Below are positions 1 to 5,403 of a stretch of 6,062 nucleotides of DNA, piece after piece. Position 1 is the stretch's first letter, and each line of letters begins with the position of its first letter. This DNA is from Bacillota bacterium (GTDB lineage: Bacteria; Bacillota; Clostridia; Acetivibrionales; DSM-1351). The position numbers and the translations under genes were made by a program. The notes beneath the pieces were generated by a model. The model was not told where the DNA came from. It saw nothing but the letters and a program-made list of their open reading frames with translations, and did no database searches. The stretch lies in NCBI GenBank assembly GCA_023433945.1, contig JAEYTP010000145.1, positions 1 to 6,062 of the forward strand. The letters run 5' to 3'.

Positions 1-9
1 TGAATATTT

Positions 10-16
10 AGGAGGT
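10..16 (+). promoter_or_regulatory. Ribosome binding site of the phosphofructokinase gene
   Basis: AGGAGGT lies seven bases before the ATG at 24. It is a full match to the anti-Shine-Dalgarno sequence and fixes that ATG as the start. The promoter must lie to the left of the window. Confidence 0.9.
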
Positions 17-23
17 AACTAAA

Positions 24-1271
24 ATGGCAGTATTAAAGGGTGCCTGCATATTTGGACAGTCAGGCGGACCAACTTCAGTTATTAACGCTAGCGCATGTGG
101 CGTATTCCAGGAAGCATTAAAGCAGGACTGCATTACAGCAGTTTACGGTGCAGCTCATGGTATCAAGGGTATACTAGATGAAAAATTCTACGATATGAGC
201 AAAGAAGATGCTTATGAGTTAGAATTATTAAAAACTACTCCTTCATCAGCTTTGGGTTCAGTTCGTTATAAGCTAAAGGCTGCAGATGTTGATGATACTG
301 ATTACAAGAGACTTCTTGAAGTATTTAAGAAGTATGATATCAGATATTTCTTCTACAATGGTGGTAATGACTCAATGGATACTTGTAACAAGATAAGCAA
401 GTACATGCTTGCAAATGGTTACGAGTGCCGCGTAATGGGCGTTCCAAAGACTATAGACAATGACCTTTTCGGAACAGACCACTGCCCTGGTTATTCAAGT
501 GCAGCTAAGTACATTGCTACTTCAACTATGGAAGTTTACCATGATGCTAGAGTTTATAATACTGGCATGATCACTATTTTGGAAGTTATGGGAAGAAACG
601 CTGGTTGGTTAACTGCTGCAACAGCTTTGGCTGCTTACAAGGGACAGGGACCAGATCTTATTTACCTCCCAGAAATAGACTTTGATATGGATAAGTTCTT
701 AGAAGATTGTACTGCTATCTACAAGAAGAACGGCAACTGTATAGTAGCTGTATCGGAAGGTATCAAGGATAAGGATGGCAAGTACATTTCAGAATATGGT
801 TCAAACCTAGCACAGCAGAAAGACTCCTTTGGCCATGCACAGTTAGGTGGATTGGCTGCTACTCTTGCTGCTATAGTTAAAGAAAAGACTGGTGCAAAGG
901 TTCGTGGTATCGAATTCAGCTTGCTACAGAGATGTGCTGCTCATTGCGGATCAGCTCATGATGTAAATGAATCCTACATGTCTGGTCAAATGGCTGTAAG
1001 ATATGCAGTTGAAGGTATGACTGACAAGATGGTTGGCTTCAAGAGAGCTGACGGCCCAGAATACAAGTGCGAAATTCAGTTACTCGACTTAAATGATGTT
1101 GCTAATACTGAGAAGAAGATTCCAAGAGAATGGATCAACGAAGCAGGTAACGGCCTCAATCAGCAGTTCATTGATTACGCTTTGCCACTAATCCAGGGTG
1201 ATTCACAGCCTCCAAAGGAAGATGGTCTCCCAAGATTTGCAAAGTTAAAGAAGGTTCTTGCAACTAAGTAA
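24..1271 (+). CDS. pfp: Pyrophosphate-dependent 6-phosphofructokinase
   Basis: Cytoplasmic glycolytic enzyme that phosphorylates fructose 6-phosphate to fructose 1,6-bisphosphate; the PPi form is reversible. The 415-residue protein has the PFK fold motifs in order: the nucleotide/phosphate loop GQSGGPT (11-17), GGNDS (113-117), PKTIDND (141-147) with the catalytic Asp145, and EVMGRNAGW (187-195), whose MGR contacts the sugar phosphate. PPi use is inferred from two signature positions: Asp116, where ATP enzymes have Gly (GGDGS), and Lys142, where they have Gly (PGTIDND). In the family these residues block the ATP site and bind pyrophosphate. The first acidic residue of GGDDS is Asn here (Asn115), which I recall as a clade variant rather than a defect. 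The length is normal for this long clade and the frame is intact. The gene stands alone with its own terminator and converges on the threonine-pathway block. The main alternative is an ATP enzyme, which the two residues argue against. Confidence 0.95.
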   Translation: MAVLKGACIFGQSGGPTSVINASACGVFQEALKQDCITAVYGAAHGIKGILDEKFYDMSKEDAYELELLKTTPSSALGSVRYKLKAADVDDTDYKRLLEVFKKYDIRYFFYNGGNDSMDTCNKISKYMLANGYECRVMGVPKTIDNDLFGTDHCPGYSSAAKYIATSTMEVYHDARVYNTGMITILEVMGRNAGWLTAATALAAYKGQGPDLIYLPEIDFDMDKFLEDCTAIYKKNGNCIVAVSEGIKDKDGKYISEYGSNLAQQKDSFGHAQLGGLAATLAAIVKEKTGAKVRGIEFSLLQRCAAHCGSAHDVNESYMSGQMAVRYAVEGMTDKMVGFKRADGPEYKCEIQLLDLNDVANTEKKIPREWINEAGNGLNQQFIDYALPLIQGDSQPPKEDGLPRFAKLKKVLATK

Positions 1272-1288
1272 TTTAAACTTTTATATAG

Positions 1289-1322
1289 AAGTCCCGGTGA
1301 CTTATGTGTCATCGGGACTTTT
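1289..1322 (+). terminator. Rho-independent terminator of pfp
   Basis: A 12-bp stem pairs AAGTCCCGGTGA (1289-1300) with TCATCGGGACTT (1309-1320), with a single G-U wobble and an 8-base loop. It starts 18 bases after the pfp stop codon. A TTTT run overlaps the end of the stem (1319-1322), followed by a pyrimidine-rich stretch. The opposite strand has no comparable T-run after the stem, so it points mainly in the + direction. Confidence 0.87.
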
Positions 1323-1339
1323 CCATTACTTTTGACATG

Positions 1340-1394
1340 AAAAATTGACCTCCTATAAGTTAGATTTTTTAGTCTAACTTATAGGAGGTCAGTT
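1340..1394 (-). terminator. Probable terminator of the threonine-pathway operon
   Basis: Read on the - strand, the long palindrome forms a stem of at least 19 bp about 30 bases after the stop codon of the ECF subunit gene. It is followed after one base by TTTTT (complement of 1340-1344). Position, stem and T-run fit a rho-independent terminator for the leftward transcript. Together with the + strand terminator at 1289-1322 it separates the two convergent units. Confidence 0.75.
1346..1391. repeat. Perfect 19-bp inverted repeat (46-base palindromic element)
   Basis: TGACCTCCTATAAGTTAGA (1346-1364) is exactly inverted at 1373-1391, around an 8-base centre (TTTTTTAG). Pairing can extend outward to 1343 and 1394 through one wobble. 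The element starts with TG and ends with CA, and each arm reads AAGTTAGA or GTCTAACTT inward, which resembles the termini of IS3-family insertion sequences as I know them. It could therefore be two IS ends joined with nothing between them, or a small MITE-like palindrome. No flanking target duplication is visible, so the mobile origin remains an inference. Confidence 0.8.
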
Positions 1395-1423
1395 CAGTCT
1401 TTCTTAATAGCCATTGAATCTAT

Positions 1424-1957
1424 TTAATTAAGCTTTTGCTTAATGGGTGTTTTCCCTAGTACTGTAACAAGTATAAATGCTATCACTGCACTTGCTGCTC
1501 CCTGAATAATATTTCCGGGAACTTCAGCAATAATAATTGTTACGGCCAGTGTTTCATCAATAAACCGCAGCACACTCATTTCCAGAATAAAATATCCGGC
1601 TACAATGATAACTACCCCTGTTACAACTGCTATAAGCTTACGAACTATGCCCTTTTTGTCGTTTCCAGAGTTGTCAGCAATTAAGCCAACCACATATCCC
1701 TCTATCCCTTTTACCAAAAAAGTAATCGGAGCAAAAAACAGATATCCGGATGCGAGGTCTGCAAGTGCAGCCCCAATAGCACCCGCTACCATCCCTGTTC
1801 TTCTTCCTACTAATATAGCCGCCATCATAATAATAGCATCGCCCAAATTAAAGTAGCCACCAGGTATAGGGCTGGGTATTCTTATCAGTATTGTAACCAA
1901 GAAAACCAAGGCAATCATCAAGGCGTTAATTACAAGCCGTTTTGTAGAAATTTTCAT
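1424..1957 (-). CDS. ECF transporter S component, substrate unknown
   Basis: Membrane protein of 177 residues with about six hydrophobic segments (roughly 8-27, 34-50, 54-72, 75-94, 108-128 and 141-168) and a basic N-terminus. The stretch YFNLGDAIIMMAA (35-47), then AGAIGAALADL (58-68), then a loop with FAPITFLVKGIEG (75-87), is typical of the riboflavin/HMP-type ECF S-component family (Pfam ECF-ribofla_trS, COG4720). Such subunits bind a vitamin or related small molecule and work with a shared energising module (two ATPases and EcfT). None of those partners is encoded here, as is usual for group II ECF systems. The start follows AGGAG (1966-1970) by eight bases. That motif overlaps the TAG stop of aspartate kinase, so translation is probably coupled. 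The gene is last in the threonine-pathway operon, which suggests but does not show a ligand linked to amino-acid metabolism. The family is secure; the ligand cannot be read from the sequence. Confidence 0.86.
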   Translation of the reverse strand: MKISTKRLVINALMIALVFLVTILIRIPSPIPGGYFNLGDAIIMMAAILVGRRTGMVAGAIGAALADLASGYLFFAPITFLVKGIEGYVVGLIADNSGNDKKGIVRKLIAVVTGVVIIVAGYFILEMSVLRFIDETLAVTIIIAEVPGNIIQGAASAVIAFILVTVLGKTPIKQKLN

Positions 1958-1968
1958 CCGTATGTCTC

Positions 1969-3183
1969 CTACGCTTCATTAAGTTTGAACTTATTATGGA
2001 TTGCGTTAACAGCTCTTTCGCCCTCTCCAATGTCTACTAGAACAGAAATCTTTATTTCAGAAGTGGTAATCATGTGGATATTGATATCTGCATCATATAA
2101 TGCCTCAAACATTTTTGCAGCAATACCAGGGCTATTTACCATTCCAGCCCCAACAATGGATACCTTTGAGTATTTGTCTGAGAACTGAACATCCTCTGCT
2201 GCAAACATAGCAAGATTTTTTTTAATAATGGATACACACTTATCTAGATTATCCTTTGATATTGTAAATGAGATATCCTTTGTATTATTTCTTCCTATTG
2301 ATTGAAGTATCAAGTCAACGTTTATGTTCTCCTTAGCAAGCATAGAAAATAGTTTAAATGCAATTCCCGGTTTATCTTCAACACCAATAACTGCAATCCT
2401 TGCAATATTATTATCTCTTGCCACACCTCTTACGGCTATTTTCTCCACACTGCATACCTCCTTTACAATAGTTCCAGGGTCATTACTCAAACTAGACCTT
2501 ACAACAAGATTAACATTGTACTTTTTGGCAACCTCAACTGACCTATTGTGTAATACGTTAGCTCCAAGGCTTGCTAATTCAAGCATCTCGTCATATGAAA
2601 TGTCTTTGAGCTTACTTGCATTTTCTACTATCCTAGGATCTGCAGTATACACACCGTCAACATCTGTATATATTTCACATAGATCAGCCCTTAATGAAGC
2701 TGCTAGTGCGACTGCAGTGGTATCGGAGCCACCTCTTCCAAGAGTGGTAATGTCCTCAAACTTGTTGATACCTTGAAAGCCTGCAACAATGACAATATTC
2801 TTTCTGTCTAATTCTCTGAAAAGTCTCTCTGTATCAATATTTTTAATTCTTGCTGCACAATAATTGCTATCAGTAGAAATTCCCGCCTGATAACCAGTTA
2901 ATGATATAACAGGATATCCTAACTTCTCAATAGCCATTGCTAATAATGACATAGATATTTGCTCTCCAGCTGAAAGCAAAACATCCATTTCACGTTTTGA
3001 AGAATTTTCATTAATCTCTTTTGCTTTTGAAATCAATTCGTCAGTAGTATCCCCCTGTGCTGACACTACTACAACTACTGAATTTCCCTGATTATAGGTA
3101 TTTATAATCCTATTAGCTACATTAAATATTCGTTCTGCATTCGCTACTGATGTCCCACCGAATTTTTGAACTATAAGACTCAA
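1969..3183 (-). CDS. lysC: Aspartate kinase (aspartokinase), monofunctional, two ACT domains
   Basis: Catalyses ATP-dependent phosphorylation of L-aspartate, the entry step to lysine, threonine and methionine. From the TTG at 3183 the protein has 404 residues. The amino-acid kinase domain carries KFGGTSV (7-13), GRGGSDTTA (149-157) and TDVDGVYTADPR (173-184). Two ACT domains follow (about 262-330 and 339-404, the second with ITTSEIKISVLVD), the usual site of feedback inhibition by lysine and/or threonine; which effector acts here is not readable. An open frame extends to another TTG at 3207, but that start would overlap homoserine dehydrogenase and add eight residues ahead of the normal SLIVQKFGG beginning. 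The TTG at 3183 has AGGGGG (3191-3196) seven bases upstream and is preferred. It lies 16 bases after the hom stop, and its own TAG stop is shared with the next ribosome binding site. There is no fused homoserine dehydrogenase; that enzyme is the separate upstream gene. Confidence 0.96.
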   Translation of the reverse strand: MSLIVQKFGGTSVANAERIFNVANRIINTYNQGNSVVVVVSAQGDTTDELISKAKEINENSSKREMDVLLSAGEQISMSLLAMAIEKLGYPVISLTGYQAGISTDSNYCAARIKNIDTERLFRELDRKNIVIVAGFQGINKFEDITTLGRGGSDTTAVALAASLRADLCEIYTDVDGVYTADPRIVENASKLKDISYDEMLELASLGANVLHNRSVEVAKKYNVNLVVRSSLSNDPGTIVKEVCSVEKIAVRGVARDNNIARIAVIGVEDKPGIAFKLFSMLAKENINVDLILQSIGRNNTKDISFTISKDNLDKCVSIIKKNLAMFAAEDVQFSDKYSKVSIVGAGMVNSPGIAAKMFEALYDADINIHMITTSEIKISVLVDIGEGERAVNAIHNKFKLNEA

Positions 3184-3190
3184 TGCAATA

Positions 3191-3196
3191 CCCCCT
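3191..3196 (-). promoter_or_regulatory. Ribosome binding site deciding the TTG start of aspartate kinase
   Basis: On the - strand AGGGGG is followed by seven bases and then TTG at 3183-3181. It lies downstream of the alternative TTG at 3207, so it can only serve the inner start. The motif is one base off AGGAGG. Combined with a rare TTG initiator, this may lower translation relative to hom. Confidence 0.75.
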
Positions 3197-3199
3197 ACT

Positions 3200-4444
3200 C
3201 TACTCAAGTTCTATTCTAACCTTGTTAACAACCCCACTGATTGAACCTATTCCATCAAGTGCAGAAATATTACTATTTAATTGCGCCTCGCTCGCTTTGT
3301 CTGTTACAAATGCAAACTCATTGTCTGCTGATGGTAGCTCAACATATTTGACCTTACCAAAAACACTCTCTATATATTTCTTTGCTTCCTGAGCATTTCT
3401 GTATTTAACTCTTACAAGGTACTTTGTCTGGCTGTCTTCTATATTCATTACATTATTTTCTGACTGTCTTACCCATACACTCTTTGTACCAAAGTCAGGG
3501 TGCTTCGCAATATCAATTACGTCAGCAACAACGGCACTTGCTGTCGGTAGTTTTCCTGCACCACGTCCGTAGAACATTGCGTCGCCTAGTGCATTCCCCT
3601 TTACAACTATAGCATTAAATACATCATCCACATTTGATAGTGGGTGTTCGTCCATTATAATAGCAGGACTCACACGTGCAAATATCTTTCCATCAACCTT
3701 TTTACTAATAGCGATAAGTTTAATAACGCCTCCAAGGGCTTCTGCATACTTCATGTCGGTAACACTAATCTTTGTGATACCTTCAGTGTATATGTTATTA
3801 TAATCAACAAATTCATTGTATGCAATGGAAGATAATATCGCAATTTTCCTGCATGTATCATGCCCCTCTATATCAGCTGTAGGATTTGCTTCCGCGTAGC
3901 CATTTTCTTGGGCGCCCTTTAATGCAACCTCAAAATCCTTTCCAGCCTTTCTCATCTGAGTAAGAATATAGTTGGTTGTACCATTGAGTATACCTGTTAC
4001 TCCCTCTATGTCATTAGCAGCTAAACATTGGTTTAATGGGCGGATTATTGGTATACCACCACCAACACTTGCTTCAAATAAGTAGCTAACACCTTTTTCT
4101 TGCGCAAGCTTCAAAAGCTCCGGTCCATGAGTAGCAACAAGCTCCTTATTAGATGTTACAACGCTCTTGCCTGCCATTAGTGCTCTCTTTGTAAAATCAT
4201 GAGCAATTTTTGCTCCGCCAATAGTCTCTATAACAATGCTAACACTCTCGTCATTAAATACATCATCCGCATTCTTTGTGAGTACATCCTGATCAGGGCT
4301 ATTTTCAAAATCTCTTACATCAAGTATCCACTTAACCCTAATCTCCTGTCCCGCTCTTTCCTTTATACTTTCTCTATTAATTCTGATAACCTCTGCAACA
4401 CCAGAACCAACCACGCCATAGCCTAAAATTGCAACATTAACCAT
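3200..4444 (-). CDS. hom: Homoserine dehydrogenase with C-terminal ACT domain
   Basis: Reduces L-aspartate 4-semialdehyde to L-homoserine with NAD(P)H, at the branch to threonine and methionine. The 414-residue protein has an N-terminal Rossmann fold with GYGVVGSG (8-15), VVTSNKELVA (95-104) with the conserved Lys100, the signature segment around GGGIPIIRPL and GILNGTTNYI (128-160), ADIEGHDTCRKIAIL (190-204) with conserved Lys200, and GRGAGKLPTASAVVAD (293-308). An ACT domain (about 342-414) makes it the longer, regulated form, commonly inhibited by threonine. The ATG follows AGGAGGT (4453-4459) at good spacing, 37 bases after the stop of the HTH-ACT gene. The stop lies 16 bases before the aspartate kinase start. 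Family, length and frame are all normal. Confidence 0.97.
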   Translation of the reverse strand: MVNVAILGYGVVGSGVAEVIRINRESIKERAGQEIRVKWILDVRDFENSPDQDVLTKNADDVFNDESVSIVIETIGGAKIAHDFTKRALMAGKSVVTSNKELVATHGPELLKLAQEKGVSYLFEASVGGGIPIIRPLNQCLAANDIEGVTGILNGTTNYILTQMRKAGKDFEVALKGAQENGYAEANPTADIEGHDTCRKIAILSSIAYNEFVDYNNIYTEGITKISVTDMKYAEALGGVIKLIAISKKVDGKIFARVSPAIIMDEHPLSNVDDVFNAIVVKGNALGDAMFYGRGAGKLPTASAVVADVIDIAKHPDFGTKSVWVRQSENNVMNIEDSQTKYLVRVKYRNAQEAKKYIESVFGKVKYVELPSADNEFAFVTDKASEAQLNSNISALDGIGSISGVVNKVRIELE

Positions 4445-4452
4445 AATAATGA

Positions 4453-4459
4453 ACCTCCT
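4453..4459 (-). promoter_or_regulatory. Ribosome binding site of hom
   Basis: AGGAGGT on the - strand, eight bases before the ATG at 4444. It is the strongest site in the operon and lies in the 37-base gap after the HTH-ACT gene. Confidence 0.88.
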
Positions 4460-4481
4460 GCTCCCGTTATAAAAACATATA

Positions 4482-4931
4482 CTATCTCGCTAAAATATCA
4501 CTTTTTCTGACACCCTCAATTTTTGCAATATCCCTCATCATAAGCTCTATATCTTTCGTCATTGCCAGCGTCTCAATTGATACCGTGACGTCAGCCAATC
4601 CATTTATTGGGATGTTCTGGTTGATGGTAAGAATATTTGCATTTGCTTCAGCAATCCTGTTTATGATGCTTGATAGTATTCCAGAGAAGTCCTCAACTAC
4701 AAAGAAAAGTGTAATAACCTTACCTCGGGAGGTCTCGTAAAATGGAAAAACGTAGTCCTTGTATTTGTAATAAGCACTTCTGCTAATTCCAACCTCTTTT
4801 GCTGCATCATTAACGGTCTTCACTGTTCCCAAACTAAGTATTTTCTTTACTTCAATAACCTTGGCAAATACTTCTGGAAGAACAACCGAATCTACAAGAA
4901 AATAAACTGATTCCTGCTTGATGTTTGCCAT
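4482..4931 (-). CDS. pheB: ACT-domain protein of the PheB/UPF0735 family, probable regulator
   Basis: A 149-residue soluble protein. The segment 33-64 (LSLGTVKTVNDAAKEVGIS, then RSAYYKYKDYVFPF) looks like a helix-turn-helix: an AAKEVGIS helix-turn followed by a recognition helix starting RSAYYKYK. Residues 72-149 form an ACT domain (VITLFFVVEDFSGILSSII, then the NILTINQNIPING turn), the usual amino-acid-binding module. This is the family long labelled PheB; the old chorismate mutase label is not supported by any visible catalytic motif. I recall, without certainty, that a Bacillus threonine-biosynthesis repressor (ThrR) belongs to this family. As first gene of the hom-lysC transcript, with repeats just upstream, an autoregulatory threonine or branch-point sensor is the simplest inference. 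The ATG is preceded by an imperfect AAAGGTAGG (4937-4945). Family membership is firm; DNA binding and ligand are inferred. Confidence 0.9.
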   Translation of the reverse strand: MANIKQESVYFLVDSVVLPEVFAKVIEVKKILSLGTVKTVNDAAKEVGISRSAYYKYKDYVFPFYETSRGKVITLFFVVEDFSGILSSIINRIAEANANILTINQNIPINGLADVTVSIETLAMTKDIELMMRDIAKIEGVRKSDILAR

Positions 4932-5038
4932 ATTTTCCTACCTTTACAAATAATATTTATATGCGACAAAAAACACAATTAATTGCCAAGTATGTATTAT
5001 GTCCATCTGATGTGAACATTTGTACTTCCTAGGTGTAT

Positions 5039-5067
5039 ATATTAGCACATTTCGATTGTATTTGCAA
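5039..5067 (-). promoter_or_regulatory. Candidate promoter of the pheB-hom-lysC-ECF operon
   Basis: On the - strand TTGCAA (5062-5067, -35-like) is followed after 17 bases by TAATAT (5039-5044, -10-like) preceded by TGC, an extended -10 arrangement. Transcription would begin near 5032, giving a leader of about 100 bases. Both hexamers match consensus at four of six positions, so this is a reasonable candidate in very AT-rich DNA, not a certainty. A second pair, TTGTGT (4973-4978) and TATTAT (4950-4955), also has a 17-base spacer but would start transcription inside the ribosome binding site and is less likely. No T-box signature or lysine riboswitch is recognisable in the leader. Confidence 0.45.
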
Positions 5068-5077
5068 TACAATATTA

Positions 5078-5175
5078 AACTGCATATTATTAGAAAATTA
5101 GACTGCATATTATTAGACTGCATATTATTAAACTGCATATTATTAGACTGCATATTATTAGACTGCATATATATT
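5078..5175. repeat. 15-bp direct-repeat array upstream of the operon promoter
   Basis: The unit is RACTGCATATTATTA. One copy lies at 5078-5092, then after an 8-base spacer four contiguous copies lie at 5101-5115, 5116-5130, 5131-5145 and 5146-5160, and a degenerate copy at 5161-5175 diverges after GACTGCATAT. The copies differ only by G or A at the first base. The array begins 10 bases beyond the -35-like hexamer of the candidate promoter, where activator or repressor sites often lie. Because 15 is a multiple of three, the array creates small open frames on both strands (repeating MQSNN on the - strand), which lack a start signal and are not called as genes. Confidence 0.95.
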
Positions 5176-5176
5176 A

Positions 5177-5211
5177 AACAGCACTCGCTTCTTTATAGAG
5201 CAAGTGCTGTT
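5177..5211 (-). terminator. Hairpin between threonine synthase and the downstream operon, possible terminator
   Basis: AACAGCACT (5177-5185) pairs perfectly with AGTGCTGTT (5203-5211). After one mismatch the stem continues with about four more pairs to a short loop. It lies 192 bases after the threonine synthase stop codon. Read on the - strand, the stem is followed only by a short T-rich stretch (TTTAATATAT), so it is a plausible but weak rho-independent terminator. It would separate threonine synthase from the operon promoter about 110 bases further on. Confidence 0.5.
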
Positions 5212-5285
5212 ATTAATCAGCCTTATATTTATATATACTTATAGTATAAAGGTATCATTAAATAATATATGAGTAATAAAAATCT

Positions 5286-5340
5286 GATTATTAATAATAC
5301 GATTATTAGTAACACGATTATTAGTAATACGAATTAGTAT
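5286..5340. repeat. Second 15-bp tandem array, distinct unit
   Basis: Three contiguous copies of GATTATTARTAAYAC lie at 5286-5300, 5301-5315 and 5316-5330, followed by a degenerate piece (5331-5340). The copies differ at one or two positions. The unit shares the 7-8 base core ATTATTA(G) with the array at 5078-5175 but is otherwise unrelated. It falls in the presumed 3' untranslated region of threonine synthase. Confidence 0.9.
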
Positions 5341-5342
5341 AT

Positions 5343-5388
5343 CAATATAGCAATTCAATATAGCAATTCAATATAGCAATTCAATATA
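5343..5388. repeat. 13-bp tandem array
   Basis: Three exact contiguous copies of CAATATAGCAATT lie at 5343-5355, 5356-5368 and 5369-5381, plus a partial copy CAATATA (5382-5388). The array begins 16 bases after the threonine synthase stop codon (in - strand direction). The copies are identical, which suggests recent slippage expansion. No coding role is apparent. Confidence 0.95.
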
Positions 5389-5403
5389 CCCATAAATAAT
5401 TCA

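Noticed and set aside
1309..1338. Nine-codon frame on the - strand (ATG at 1338) preceded by AGGAGGT from the palindrome
   Set aside because: The ribosome-binding-like motif belongs to the palindrome, the frame is tiny and runs into the pfp terminator, and the leftward transcript is expected to end at this point.
2324..2776. 150-codon + strand open frame inside the aspartate kinase gene
   Set aside because: It is antisense to a well-conserved gene, and its composition mirrors the opposite strand with no recognisable domain. The other + strand frames inside 1605-4426 and 5462-5779 are rejected for the same reason.
4932..5032. T-box or lysine riboswitch in the leader of the operon
   Set aside because: No T-box core sequence (AGGGTGGNACCGCG) or lysine-element consensus is visible, and the leader of about 100 bases is short for either.
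4944..5168. 74-codon open frame on the - strand beginning with repeated MQSNN
   Set aside because: It is generated by the 15-bp repeat, lacks a ribosome binding site, starts upstream of the candidate promoter and turns into low-complexity AT-rich sequence. The overlapping + strand frame (5020-5244) has the same origin.
5078..5388. CRISPR array
   Set aside because: The repeats are 13-15 bp, mostly contiguous and without unique spacers, and no cas gene is present. These are tandem repeats.
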